Of a stretch of DNA of 64,000 nt, positions 25,428 to 34,202 are shown one piece after another (positions within the stretch are counted from its first letter, which is position 1; the number at the start of each line of letters is the position of its first letter). Position numbers and translations under genes: made by a program. The notes beneath the pieces were generated by a model, which saw only the letters and a program-made list of their open reading frames with translations, was not told where the DNA came from and did no database searches. This stretch comes from CANLBN01 sp050633525. GTDB taxonomy: Bacteria; Pseudomonadota; Gammaproteobacteria; Pseudomonadales; Cellvibrionaceae. The stretch spans positions 1 through 64,000 of the forward strand of contig JBOEGR010000014.1 of NCBI GenBank assembly GCA_050633525.1, in the 5' to 3' direction.

Positions 25428-26126
25428 TTATAACTTCATCTCAGATCTCAGTTTTTTAAGGCGGGCTGCGTTTTCCGTTTTAGAAAGAGGTGTGGTCGTT
25501 GTTTCTGGTAAGGACAGTGTTGTTATTGGAGGTAGTACTGAGCCGGCAAGCAATTGCTCGCAGAGAGCTTCGTAATGTTGTCTGAAAATGGGGAACGCCA
25601 CTTTTTCATCACTACTATTAAGGAAGCGCCAGTTACATTTTTTACCCGCATAATAAACAGCGGGATGGCTCCAAGAGGCATTTTGCTTGGGTGAGGCGGC
25701 ATTGCACGCTTCTATGTAAGCGGCATGAACATCCGGTAATCGTTGATCGGATGATAGCTCTATGCATTTTTTTATCAGTCTACTTATTGTGGGTAGATAG
25801 TCAGATTGTTGGATCAACGAATGTGTTGCTTGGCGAATGATATCAGGCTGGTAAGGTGAAAGGTTTTCTAGCCACAAGCGCTTTGCGGCATTAACGGCAT
25901 CCATCTCTGAGTAAGCACTAAAGTAGAGATGGTGGTAGTTAATTCTCAGTAGCTCAAAACATTCGTTAATCGTATTGGCTAAGGCATTTTTTTCTTCACT
26001 GGAAAGAGGCGGTGTTTCCTCGAAGTGATTGCCGGTACTATGATGCCCAGCTGGTGTCTTTGAGTTGCTCTGCGACACTGCGATCTTTTGTTCTATTTGA
26101 TTCAGAATAGTGTCTGTTTCTTTCAT
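25428..26126 (-). CDS. Replication protein P-like (helicase loader-type) protein
   Basis: A 232-residue soluble protein. The middle and C-terminal parts (LFFSAYSEMDAVNA-like YFSAYSEMDAVNAAKRLW, SDYLPTISRLIKKC, VHAAYIEACNAASPK, WSHPAVYYAGKKCNWRFL) resemble lambda-P-type replication proteins, which load DnaB; I make this call by eye. An AAAGGTC site lies 7 nt before the ATG, and the gene starts 89 nt inside the end of the DnaT-like gene upstream, in a different frame. That pairing of a DnaT-like and a P/DnaC-like gene suggests a chromosomal primosome or restart module. ATPase motifs of DnaC are not seen. Confidence 0.65.
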   Translation of the reverse strand: MKETDTILNQIEQKIAVSQSNSKTPAGHHSTGNHFEETPPLSSEEKNALANTINECFELLRINYHHLYFSAYSEMDAVNAAKRLWLENLSPYQPDIIRQATHSLIQQSDYLPTISRLIKKCIELSSDQRLPDVHAAYIEACNAASPKQNASWSHPAVYYAGKKCNWRFLNSSDEKVAFPIFRQHYEALCEQLLAGSVLPPITTLSLPETTTTPLSKTENAARLKKLRSEMKL

Positions 26127-27375
26127 TTGTTTGACCTTTATGTGCCGCAGCCCATTGCTGTTTTAGGTGGCGTAAAAAAATATTATCCCAGCTATGCATG
26201 GGTTCTGCGCGATTTGTCCAATATAAAATAAACTCTGGAATTTGAGTTTCGATAAATTGCCGATCGATACCGGATTGTGTTTGTAATATTTCTAGGCAAT
26301 CCCCTGAAGGGCGCCATTGTTTTGAGATGGGTTTGCGTTCGGGGTTACGGTTAACACCGGCTTGCACGAACTGCCACTGTTCACTGACATGCTTTACAAA
26401 TACGTTACCCCATTCAGAATAAATAGCCTTTTTTTCTATCCATTTATGGATAAATTCTGGTATACATTCTTCGACAAAACGGTGGTCGATATTACTGCTA
26501 ATACCCGTTAAGTAGTGAAGTGTATGTTGATCTGGCTGCCAGTCGGCATGCATAGGCGTGGCTTTTTTCGATTCGATAAACGGCGTGTCTTGTTTTTGCC
26601 ATTCTTCTTTTACCCAAGAAAAAAATGGCATATCCCAATTTAAATGAGTGGTGCCAGAGCGTTGATGATAAAGAGAGAATTTATTCAAGACCTTACCAAC
26701 AAAAGTAGTAGGGATGCCTTCATTCGCGATTTGTACTTGTAATGCAGGGCTGGGTTGCCAGTCTTTAGGTAGTAGCGTTGCGCGATTGTTGCGAGCAACG
26801 CGAGTGCTATGAAAAGTCCATTGGCGCTTGACGTATTGAATAAATTTACTGCCCCATGAACGTTGTATTTCGCCGTTCTCTCGCCAGTAGCGGACAAATT
26901 CGGGAACTTGATCGCGAGCAAAGTGTTCGGGAATATTGAGTTGAGCAATGCCGATCATGGTTTCTTCATCGGGCTGCCAGTTAGCTCCAATGCTGCTTGC
27001 GCCAGACGTAATATGGCGAGCGGGTTGGGTGGGCGCAGAAGAATGAGTGTTCAGTTCTCTTGAGTCTGCAGCAGCCCGATTAAATGCAAACTCAATAGTA
27101 TGGCTTTGATTGTAAGGTGCTGAGCGTATCAAAATTAAACCTAGGTCCCGTAGACGTTGGCTAATACGTTGAATATCCAGATTGTCCCAAAATGGAAAAG
27201 CCTCTTTAATTTCAGCTGATGTCAGGCAAAACCACGCAAAACCCTGACTATTGCTGCTTTCTCTATACTGAATCATATCGTTTAGAGCCGCTAGCATCGT
27301 CGCCTCTTCTAGCCCGAGAGTGGTTGCAAGCGAGGGGTAGACGAGTATCGGTTTTTCGGGGAGTAGTGATTTCAT
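26038..27375 (-). CDS. DnaT-like primosomal protein with four DnaT DNA-binding repeats
   Basis: A 445-residue protein. Residues about 1-100 form a winged-helix-like domain (LEEATMLAALNDMI, DIQRISQRLRDLGLI). Four copies of a roughly 57-residue module follow at about 131-186, 204-260, 277-335 and 352-408. Each has the pattern W(Q/R)P...I...F...(I/V)PEF...W...(W/S)...F...VK/HLK..W, for example NWQPDEETM, DWQPDQHTL and QWRPSGDCL. This is the pattern of the single-stranded-DNA-binding domain of DnaT, which E. coli DnaT has once. The downstream P-like gene overlaps it. A role in replication restart or priming is inferred. Confidence 0.8.
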   Translation of the reverse strand: MKSLLPEKPILVYPSLATTLGLEEATMLAALNDMIQYRESSNSQGFAWFCLTSAEIKEAFPFWDNLDIQRISQRLRDLGLILIRSAPYNQSHTIEFAFNRAAADSRELNTHSSAPTQPARHITSGASSIGANWQPDEETMIGIAQLNIPEHFARDQVPEFVRYWRENGEIQRSWGSKFIQYVKRQWTFHSTRVARNNRATLLPKDWQPSPALQVQIANEGIPTTFVGKVLNKFSLYHQRSGTTHLNWDMPFFSWVKEEWQKQDTPFIESKKATPMHADWQPDQHTLHYLTGISSNIDHRFVEECIPEFIHKWIEKKAIYSEWGNVFVKHVSEQWQFVQAGVNRNPERKPISKQWRPSGDCLEILQTQSGIDRQFIETQIPEFILYWTNRAEPMHSWDNIFLRHLKQQWAAAHKGQTNERNRHYSESNRTKDRSVAEQLKDTSWAS

Positions 27376-27560
27376 AGGGCAATTCTAACATTCTCCACTA
27401 TTGGAAACTACGACTACTTAAGGGCAGAATAGGGGTAGAGTAGGTGGGTAATAAGGTGTGAATTGACCCATTCTGTTGTTTTATGTCCTTAGTAAGTCTA
27501 TGAATTTTAAGGCTTAAGGCATAAACTGTCGTGCTTGAGCGTGACGAGGGCAAGGGATCT

Positions 27561-27602
27561 ATGAGTACAAAAATTGACTTGAATCGGGTCCGTATCAAAT
27601 GA
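27561..27602 (+). CDS. Putative 13-codon leader ORF coupled to the VOC gene
   Basis: An AAGGG ribosome-binding site precedes ATG at 27561. The frame encodes 13 residues (MSTKIDLNRVRIK) and its TGA overlaps the VOC gene's ATG as ATGA. The VOC start itself has no Shine-Dalgarno, so termination-reinitiation coupling is plausible. It could instead be a chance frame. Confidence 0.4.
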   Translation: MSTKIDLNRVRIK

Positions 27603-27991
27603 AGGGCCTCCAAATTGACCACCTAGTTTTGACTGTTAGAGACATTGATCAAACCGTCAATTTCTATGAGTCGGTATTGGGTATGAAAAAGGTGGTCTTC
27701 AAACAAACGCGGGTCGCGCTTGAATTTGGTGGTGAAGGTGTAAAACAAAAAATTAATTTGCATCAGTTGGGCAATGAGTTTGAGCCTAAAGCCCAGCATG
27801 TCCAGCAGGGGAGTGCGGATTTATGTTTTGTTAGCCCAGTTTCCTTAAGAGTATGGATAAAAAGTATTACAAGCTTAGGTGTCAAAATCATCGAAGGGCC
27901 AGTCAATAGAACAGGTGCGGCAGGTGAGATAGAATCCATTTATTTTCGTGATCCTGATGGTAATCTCATTGAATTGGCACATTACAAATAA
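27599..27991 (+). CDS. VOC (glyoxalase/dioxygenase-fold) family protein
   Basis: A 130-residue vicinal-oxygen-chelate protein with the two-module beta-alpha-beta fold: QIDHLVLTVRDIDQTVNFYESVLGMKKV opens module one (read here in two parts) and IYFRDPDGNLIELA closes module two. The metal ligands of the superfamily correspond to His8 (IDHL), a middle residue near INLHQLG, and Glu in LIEL. It resembles the 'glyoxalase/virulence-protein' subgroup. Substrate is unknown. No ribosome-binding site precedes the ATG, but a short leader frame ends on it. Confidence 0.85.
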   Translation: MKGLQIDHLVLTVRDIDQTVNFYESVLGMKKVVFKQTRVALEFGGEGVKQKINLHQLGNEFEPKAQHVQQGSADLCFVSPVSLRVWIKSITSLGVKIIEGPVNRTGAAGEIESIYFRDPDGNLIELAHYK

Positions 27992-28018
27992 CACGTTATA
28001 TAGGAAAAGGTTGAGTGT

Positions 28019-28807
28019 ATGTTTAGTTTTTTTAATCAAAAGAAAATAGATAAAGTAAAACAGTGCGGACGTTTTAATCGCCGTTATTTTTCTGCATTAT
28101 TATGTTCAGCATGCTTGTTGTTTTCTTTCCCCGCAATGGCGAGCTGGTTCGATAAGTTAAGTGAAGTATTAAATGAGTCTTCTGGTGGTTCGGGTTCCTC
28201 GGCTTTATCCAATACAGACATCAGCGCTGCGTTTAAGGAAGCTTTGAATATCGGTAGCGATAAAGTGGTGAGTCAGTTAAGTAAGGCAGGTGGCTTTAAT
28301 GATGATTCGGCTATACGTATTCCGCTGCCTAAAAACTTTGAAAAGGCGCGTTCATTTCTTGCTCAGGTTGGCATGAGTGATTCATTGGATGATCTTGGCG
28401 TTAAGCTTAATCGTGCAGCCGAAGATGCAACACCTAAAGCCAAAGCGCTTTTTGTGGATGCGATTAAACAAATGAGTTTTGATGACATTCGACAAATTTA
28501 CAATGGCCCAGAAGATTCAGCAACGCGCTATTTTCAATCAAAAATGACATCGACTTTGACGAATGCAATGTCTCCTGTTATTTCAAATAGTTTATCTGAA
28601 GTGGGTGCAGTTAAGCGTTACGATGAAATTGTGTCGGCTTATAAAACGATTCCCTTTGTTCCCGATTTAAAAGCAAATTTAACGGAGCATGTTGTTGAAG
28701 GTGGTTTGAAAGGTATTTTTCATTATCTTGCTGAACAAGAAGCCGCTATTCGTAAAGATCCGATCAAGCAAACAACGGCTTTGTTGAAGAAGGTGTTTGG
28801 TAGTTAA
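28019..28807 (+). CDS. DUF4197 family secreted protein
   Basis: A 262-residue protein with a long N-terminus ending in a signal peptide (YFSALLCSACLLFSFPAMASW). The helical mature domain carries DUF4197 markers: ISAAFKEALNIGSDKVVSQLS, IRIPLPKNFEKARSFLAQVG (written in parts), AEDATPKAKALFVDAIKQMSF and ATRYFQSKMT. DUF4197 proteins are periplasmic and of unknown function. It is followed by a hairpin shared with the convergent chemoreceptor gene. Confidence 0.85.
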   Translation: MFSFFNQKKIDKVKQCGRFNRRYFSALLCSACLLFSFPAMASWFDKLSEVLNESSGGSGSSALSNTDISAAFKEALNIGSDKVVSQLSKAGGFNDDSAIRIPLPKNFEKARSFLAQVGMSDSLDDLGVKLNRAAEDATPKAKALFVDAIKQMSFDDIRQIYNGPEDSATRYFQSKMTSTLTNAMSPVISNSLSEVGAVKRYDEIVSAYKTIPFVPDLKANLTEHVVEGGLKGIFHYLAEQEAAIRKDPIKQTTALLKKVFGS

Positions 28808-28815
28808 TTGTACTT

Positions 28816-28841
28816 AAGGGGCAGCGACTCCAATGCCCCTT
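28816..28841. terminator. Convergent hairpin between the DUF4197 and chemoreceptor genes
   Basis: AAGGGGCA (28816-28823) pairs with TGCCCCTT (28834-28841) across a 10-nt loop. It lies between the two stop codons and can serve both strands; the following CATTTTAC gives only a weak T-tract. Confidence 0.65.
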
Positions 28842-28845
28842 CATT

Positions 28846-30510
28846 TTACACTTTAAATTGGTGAATCAAGTTGCTTAGTTCAGCCGCCTGATTGGCTAAG
28901 GCTGAAGCGGTATTGTGGCTATCAGTTGTTGCCTCGGCAGTGCGATCAGACTCGCCTAGTATTTGCATTAGATTTTCATTAATGCTGTCACCAACTTGGC
29001 TTTGTTCTTTTGCCGCATTGGCAATTTGAGCATTCATATTGTTAATGGCGCTGACTGCGCTGGCAATTTCATCTAGCGATGCGCCGGCGCTGGATGAATG
29101 CTCTACGGTTTCTTCTCCTACGGTTTTGCTTGATTGCATGACATTAACGGCTTCTTCCGAGCCTTTTTCTAGTCGTTCAATCATATTTTGAATTTCTTGT
29201 GTGCTGTCTTGTGTACGGCTGGCAAGGGTTCTGACCTCATCTGCCACAACGGCAAAACCTCTGCCTTGCTCTCCTGCTCGTGCCGCCTCAATGGCAGCAT
29301 TAAGGGCGAGTAAGTTTGTTTGTTCAGCGACCCCCCGAATGACATCGAGCACGCTGACAATTTCGCCAACATCACCGCGTAGGTTGTTAATTACGCTAGA
29401 GGCTTTGTCTACTTCATCCACGAGAGATTTAACGGATTCAATACCATTTGCTACCACCGCTTTAGCGCTATTACAGCTAGTGTTGGCTGCATCTGCTGAC
29501 TGCGCTGCTTCTGATGCATTACCTGATACTTCTTGTGCTGAGGCAGACATTTCATTCATGGCAGTGGCAACCATGTCTGTTTGCAAACGCTGGTTGTTGA
29601 CAGAGGAGGTGATTTTGCTTGATAAGTCTTGGCTTTGGCCGGCAGACGCATTCACTGACTCGGCGGTTTCTGCTGTTTTCTTAACGAGCGTATGCACTTT
29701 TTCGACAAATAAATTAAAGGCTTTTGAGAGTGAGCCTAACTCATCATCACTGTTAACACTTAGGCGTTGTGTCAGATCACCATCGTTACTCGCGATATCA
29801 TTCAGCTTGTCAGTAATATTGATCAGCGGTTTAACAATAGTATTCACAAGGGCGAGACTTAATGCAATTAAAATAGCAGTAATGACGCCGGCAACAAAGA
29901 AGGTTGATACAATGGTTGAGGTGATTTGCTGTGATTGCTCTTGCTCTAATTTGGCGATGGTTGCATCAATGTCATCAATGTAAAAGCCGGTGCCTAGCAT
30001 CCATTTAACCTCAGGTAGCCAGATGGCATAACCCAGTTTCATAAATTGGCCTTCTTGGTTGAGCTTAGGCCAATCATAGAGCACATAATCCCCGCCACGC
30101 TTTGCGGCTGCGATAAGATCTTGAATCAGTGCGACTCCATTCTTGGATTTGAGGTCCCACAAATTTTTGCCTATCAGGCTTTCTTTGGCGTGTGCCGTAA
30201 CGACACCATCACCAGAGTAGGCAAAGAAGTAGCCGTCAGTTCCAAAGCGTAGGGCGCCTAGGCGTTCGACCAAGGCGCTTTCACGGTTGGTAGCATCGGG
30301 TGATTTTAATATATCTTGCGCTGCGGTATAGGCGAGGTCGGTAAGCTGTTTAAGCTCGCCTTTTTTGATGTCCATCAAGCGTTCTCGAGTCGCTTCTATA
30401 TTCTCTTGAGATATGCTTTTCACCTTACTGACATTGATCAGAGTCAGTACGATGGCACTAATTAATACGGTGCAAACGGATAGCGCTAGAATTTTTGTTT
30501 TAATCGTCAT
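28846..30510 (-). CDS. Methyl-accepting chemotaxis protein with single Cache sensor
   Basis: A 554-residue transducer starting at the ATG (MTIKTKILALSV); a TTG five codons upstream is less likely. Helix 1 is at about 7-27 and helix 2 at about 185-210. The periplasmic part is a single Cache domain (FGTDGYFFAYSGDGVVTAHA, GKNLWDLKSKNGVALI, LYDWPK), which in this family senses small carboxylates such as C4-dicarboxylates or amino acids. A HAMP domain follows, then the signalling tip EQTNLLALNAAIEAARAGEQ with RGFAVVADEVRTLA. It ends without a CheR-tethering pentapeptide. It signals through CheA/CheW, which are not in the window. Confidence 0.93.
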   Translation of the reverse strand: MTIKTKILALSVCTVLISAIVLTLINVSKVKSISQENIEATRERLMDIKKGELKQLTDLAYTAAQDILKSPDATNRESALVERLGALRFGTDGYFFAYSGDGVVTAHAKESLIGKNLWDLKSKNGVALIQDLIAAAKRGGDYVLYDWPKLNQEGQFMKLGYAIWLPEVKWMLGTGFYIDDIDATIAKLEQEQSQQITSTIVSTFFVAGVITAILIALSLALVNTIVKPLINITDKLNDIASNDGDLTQRLSVNSDDELGSLSKAFNLFVEKVHTLVKKTAETAESVNASAGQSQDLSSKITSSVNNQRLQTDMVATAMNEMSASAQEVSGNASEAAQSADAANTSCNSAKAVVANGIESVKSLVDEVDKASSVINNLRGDVGEIVSVLDVIRGVAEQTNLLALNAAIEAARAGEQGRGFAVVADEVRTLASRTQDSTQEIQNMIERLEKGSEEAVNVMQSSKTVGEETVEHSSSAGASLDEIASAVSAINNMNAQIANAAKEQSQVGDSINENLMQILGESDRTAEATTDSHNTASALANQAAELSNLIHQFKV

Positions 30511-30681
30511 TACTTCGGCTCTCAACTTAAGGGCTGCTTAAAATATCAATACTCTTTTGAGTGTAGTACAGGCTTGGCAAAAGTGAATTTGTTTTGATCA
30601 ATTCCGCTTTAGGGCTTTACAGCCTCTTATACCAGTGTTTACCATCACTCGAAATTAGCTCTAATTCAGTTTTCAGGGGGA

Positions 30682-31446
30682 ATGATGACCAATAATGTGT
30701 GGTGTAAGAAAGTGAGCCAGTTGAAGGCCGTGGCCTTAGTTTTTACTATTGCTGCGTTTTTGCCTTTGCAGGTGCTGGCCGATAAAGAGTCGGAAGTACC
30801 AAGCTTAAGTGTTCGTGGCGAGGCCCAGTTAATGGTATCTCCCGATCAGGTGATTATGGTGGCTGGCGTGTTGAGCGAGGCTAAGCAGGCTAAAAAGGCA
30901 TTGGCCGATAACAGTAAGAGCATGCAGAAGGTGATGGCAGCCTTACTGGATTTGGGGCTGAAAAAGAAAGACATTAGCACGCAAAATTTTAATATTCAGC
31001 CAAAGTGGTCTTCGCGCCCTCGCAATGCTGATAGTGCTTGGCGTTCGGAAATTATTGGTTATCGAGTCAACAATGCGGTGCAAGTGAAGACGACACAGTT
31101 AGATTTGATCGGAGATATGATCAGCCGTGTGACGCAAGCAGGCGCTAATCAAGTGCAATCAGTCAGTTTTGGTTTATCGAATCCGCGAGAGTATCGCAGC
31201 AATGCCTTGGCTCAGGCGGTAAAAAATGCTCGTGTCGATGCTGATGTCACCGCCAAGGCCGCAGGTAGTGCGATCAAAGGCATTAAAACCATTCATATTG
31301 ATCAAGCGGTTTCTTCTGTTGCTCGCGTTGAGAAAGCAATGGTAATGCGTTCTTCTATGGCAGATGCGGCCCCTGCACCGCCTATTAGTGCGGGTGATAT
31401 TACTGTTCGAGCCTCTGTCTCGGTGACCTATGAGCTATCGCAATAA
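30682..31446 (+). CDS. SIMPL-domain (DUF541) periplasmic protein
   Basis: A 254-residue exported protein with a signal peptide (hydrophobic about 15-33, cleavage near QVLAD-K). The DUF541/SIMPL pattern is clear: PSLSVRGEAQLMVSPDQVI, VMAALLDLGLKKKDISTQNF (two parts) and the SVSFGLSNPREYRSNALAQA segment. Family members such as E. coli YggE are periplasmic and linked to oxidative-stress tolerance, with the mechanism unclear. A GGGGGA ribosome-binding site precedes the start. Its stop overlaps the radA ATG (TAATG), so the two are co-translated. Confidence 0.88.
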   Translation: MMTNNVWCKKVSQLKAVALVFTIAAFLPLQVLADKESEVPSLSVRGEAQLMVSPDQVIMVAGVLSEAKQAKKALADNSKSMQKVMAALLDLGLKKKDISTQNFNIQPKWSSRPRNADSAWRSEIIGYRVNNAVQVKTTQLDLIGDMISRVTQAGANQVQSVSFGLSNPREYRSNALAQAVKNARVDADVTAKAAGSAIKGIKTIHIDQAVSSVARVEKAMVMRSSMADAAPAPPISAGDITVRASVSVTYELSQ

Positions 31447-32828
31447 TGGCTAAGGTTAAAACAGCTTACGTTTGTAATGAATGCGGTGATGATTTCTCCA
31501 AGTGGCAAGGTCAGTGCAGTAGCTGTGGCGCTTGGAATAGTCTCAGTGAGGTGCGTTTAGCCTCCTCTAGTAAATCATCATCGCCATCGAGTCGCGCTGG
31601 TTATGGCGGAGGCTACGCTGGCGAAAACGACAGTACTGTCAAAATACTCTCTGAAATTGATCTCGATGATATTCCGCGTATTTCCACTGGCACAGGCGAG
31701 TTAGATCGTGTGTTGGGCGGTGGCTTGGTGAAAGGTTCCGTCGTTTTAATTGGTGGTCATCCCGGCGCGGGTAAGTCTACTTTGCTGCTACAAATATTGT
31801 GTCAGTTAGCAGCTTCATACCCCGCTTTATATGTCACTGGTGAAGAGTCTTTACAGCAAGTCGCACTGAGAGCAAAGCGTTTAGGCTTGGCAACCGACAA
31901 GTTGCAAATGTTGTCGGAAACTAACGTTGAGCAGTTGTGTTTGACGGGGCAGAAGGTAAAGCCGCAAATCATGGTCGTGGATTCGATTCAAGTGATGCAT
32001 ATGGCAGAAGTGCAGTCTGCACCAGGAAGCGTGGCACAAGTTAGGGAGAGTGCAGCCTTTCTTACACGTTATGCCAAGCAAACGGGAACGGTATTGATAC
32101 TCGTCGGCCACGTGACTAAAGATGGTAGTTTGGCTGGCCCCAAGGTGCTGGAGCATATGATCGATTGCTCAGTTTTGTTAGAGGGCGAGCACGACTCCCG
32201 TTATCGTACACTCAGAGGCAATAAAAATCGCTTTGGTGCCGTCAATGAGCTTGGCGTATTTGCCATGACAGAGCAGGGTTTAAAGGAGGTCACTAATCCT
32301 TCTGCTATCTTTTTGCAGCGTGATGACGAGATAGCATCAGGTTCTGTTGTAACGGTTATTTGGGAGGGAACACGGCCGCTATTGGTTGAAATACAGGCTT
32401 TGGTTGATGACAGCCATTTGGGTAACCCTAGGCGAGTTGCCGTGGGCTTAGATCAAAACCGTTTAAGTATGTTGCTAGCGATCTTGCATCGCCATGGCGG
32501 CCTGATGGTGGGTGACCAAGATGTGTTTGTGAACGTGGTGGGTGGCGTAAAAATCACCGAGACTAGCGTTGACTTGGCTGTGCTCTTATCGATTGTATCC
32601 AGTTTTCGAGATCGACCTTTGCAGCAAACATTAATTGCTTTTGGTGAGATTGGTTTGTCGGGCGAAATTAGACCTGTACCCAGTGGCCAAGAGCGGCTTC
32701 GTGAAGCGGCTAAGCATGGCTTCAAAAAAGCGATTGTTCCGGCTGCCAATGTTCCTAGGCAGCCCATAGATGGGCTGGAAATTGTCGTGGTCAAAAAATT
32801 AACGGATGCTTTGGCTGCGATAGAGTAG
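31446..32828 (+). CDS. radA: DNA repair protein RadA
   Basis: RadA is a RecA-like helicase that promotes branch migration in recombinational repair. The 460 residues show the C4 zinc finger (CNECGDDF...CSSCGAW) at 10-31, Walker A GHPGAGKSTLL at about 99, Walker B ILVG-type region, the family-specific KNRFGAVNELGVF, and a C-terminal Lon-like domain (GGVKITETSVDLAVLLSI, FGEIGLSGEIRPV). Length is typical. It is coupled to the SIMPL gene by a one-base overlap and followed by a 12-bp hairpin. Confidence 0.97.
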   Translation: MAKVKTAYVCNECGDDFSKWQGQCSSCGAWNSLSEVRLASSSKSSSPSSRAGYGGGYAGENDSTVKILSEIDLDDIPRISTGTGELDRVLGGGLVKGSVVLIGGHPGAGKSTLLLQILCQLAASYPALYVTGEESLQQVALRAKRLGLATDKLQMLSETNVEQLCLTGQKVKPQIMVVDSIQVMHMAEVQSAPGSVAQVRESAAFLTRYAKQTGTVLILVGHVTKDGSLAGPKVLEHMIDCSVLLEGEHDSRYRTLRGNKNRFGAVNELGVFAMTEQGLKEVTNPSAIFLQRDDEIASGSVVTVIWEGTRPLLVEIQALVDDSHLGNPRRVAVGLDQNRLSMLLAILHRHGGLMVGDQDVFVNVVGGVKITETSVDLAVLLSIVSSFRDRPLQQTLIAFGEIGLSGEIRPVPSGQERLREAAKHGFKKAIVPAANVPRQPIDGLEIVVVKKLTDALAAIE

Positions 32829-32875
32829 AAGTTGGGACAATCTGAATTTATTGTCAAAACGTACTTATTACGCAC

Positions 32876-32910
32876 ACCATCAGAATTGGTAGAAATCTAA
32901 TTCTGATGGT
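32876..32910 (+). terminator. Hairpin between radA and the aryl polyene cluster
   Basis: ACCATCAGAATT (32876-32887) pairs perfectly with AATTCTGATGGT (32899-32910), with an 11-nt loop. There is no T-tract, so it may be a Rho-type or processing barrier, not a classical terminator. It marks the left edge of the aryl polyene cluster. Confidence 0.55.
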
Positions 32911-33008
32911 ATTCGTAAGGCCTGTTTGATAAAATCGCTGGCCACAATTTGCCAATATAATGTACTTAGCTTCTTATCTAGCTTCCTACCTCAATAACAG
33001 TTGAAAAT

Positions 33009-34193
33009 ATGGACATTCGTTTAGTCGATTATGAATCTACCACTGCTGCTGCGCTAAACATCGATGGTTTGCGCGAGGCGATTAAGCATCAACGCAGTGG
33101 CCTGCGTCCCAATGACTTCCCCCGCTCACCACTAACGACTTGGATAGGCCGCATTCCTGAAGTGGATGACATCCAATTAGGTGAATGGCAAAGTCGAAAT
33201 AATGCTTTGGCTGCTCTGGGTTTAGATCAGGGTTCCATTCGGGCCAATCTTGATCGCTTAATTCAGCGTTTTTCTGCTTCTCGGATCGGTCTTGTTATGG
33301 GCTCTAGTACTTCTAGTATTGATCGGACAGAAACCGCTTACACACAATTAGATGATGAGGGTCGATTGACGTCATCATATAAGCAACCCCAAGTGCATAA
33401 TCCTCACGCACCGTCTTTATTTGTCGCGCACTATACTGGCATCAAAGGTCCTGCTTTAACTATTAATACCGCTTGTTCCTCGTCGGCAAAAGTCTTTGCG
33501 ACGGGAGCTCGTTGGTTAAATAGCGGTATTGTTGATGCTGTGCTGGTGGGTGGTGTAGATACGCTTTGCTTAAGTGTTTTGCATGGCTTTGATTCTTTGC
33601 AGCTGGTCTCGACTGAGCAATGCAAACCCTTCGATCAAAACCGAGATGGCATCAATCTAGGCGAAGCGTCGGGTTACGCCATTTTAATGCGTCCAGAAGA
33701 GGCGGATACGGATCTCGATATCAGCATGGCTGGTTATGGAGAGAGCTCCGATGCTTATCACATGTCTCACCCTCATCCAGAAGGCTTGGGTGCTCGCTTG
33801 TCTATGCAGCAGGCACTCGATATGTCAGGTCTGCCGCCGGAAGCGGTGGGTTATATTAATTTACATGGGACCTCTAGCCGAGCGAATGACCTTATCGAAG
33901 GCCAATTAATAGGCAAACTATTTCCTAAAACCACGCGCTGTAGTTCGACCAAAGCATGGATGGGGCACACATTAGGTGCGGCCGGCATTACCGAAGGTTT
34001 GATTGCGGTTGAGGCTTTGCGTACGGGTTTGATTCCGGGTTCAATGAATTTAGATACCTTGGATGAAGAGCTTAGTCTAACGATTAGTGCTGATAATGTA
34101 GAGGCACAGCTTTCCCATGTTATGTCTAATTCTTTTGGTTTTGGTGGCAATAATTGTTCTCTCCTCTTTAGTAAAATAGAAAGTGTAAGGTAG
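33009..34193 (+). CDS. Beta-ketoacyl-ACP synthase of the aryl polyene cluster (ApeO-like)
   Basis: A 394-residue type-II ketosynthase of the thiolase fold. The catalytic triad is visible: Cys in NTACSSSAKVF, His in LHGTSSRANDL, and His in MGHTLGAAG. It would catalyse decarboxylative Claisen condensation with malonyl-ACP to extend the polyene chain. It is followed 9 nt later by a chain-length-factor gene that lacks the Cys, which fits the ApeO/ApeC heterodimer of the E. coli APE pathway. The symbol is not assigned because ApeO and ApeR cannot be told apart with certainty by eye. Confidence 0.88.
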   Translation: MDIRLVDYESTTAAALNIDGLREAIKHQRSGLRPNDFPRSPLTTWIGRIPEVDDIQLGEWQSRNNALAALGLDQGSIRANLDRLIQRFSASRIGLVMGSSTSSIDRTETAYTQLDDEGRLTSSYKQPQVHNPHAPSLFVAHYTGIKGPALTINTACSSSAKVFATGARWLNSGIVDAVLVGGVDTLCLSVLHGFDSLQLVSTEQCKPFDQNRDGINLGEASGYAILMRPEEADTDLDISMAGYGESSDAYHMSHPHPEGLGARLSMQQALDMSGLPPEAVGYINLHGTSSRANDLIEGQLIGKLFPKTTRCSSTKAWMGHTLGAAGITEGLIAVEALRTGLIPGSMNLDTLDEELSLTISADNVEAQLSHVMSNSFGFGGNNCSLLFSKIESVR

Positions 34194-34202
34194 AAAAGAA
34201 AC

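Noticed and set aside
27398..27622. 74-codon minus-strand frame between the DnaT-like and VOC genes
   Set aside because: It overlaps the VOC start, has no ribosome-binding site and looks like random sequence.
29201..29983. 260-codon frame opposite the chemoreceptor gene
   Set aside because: Antisense shadow of the chemoreceptor signalling domain, low-complexity Ser/Ala/Thr composition, no start signals.
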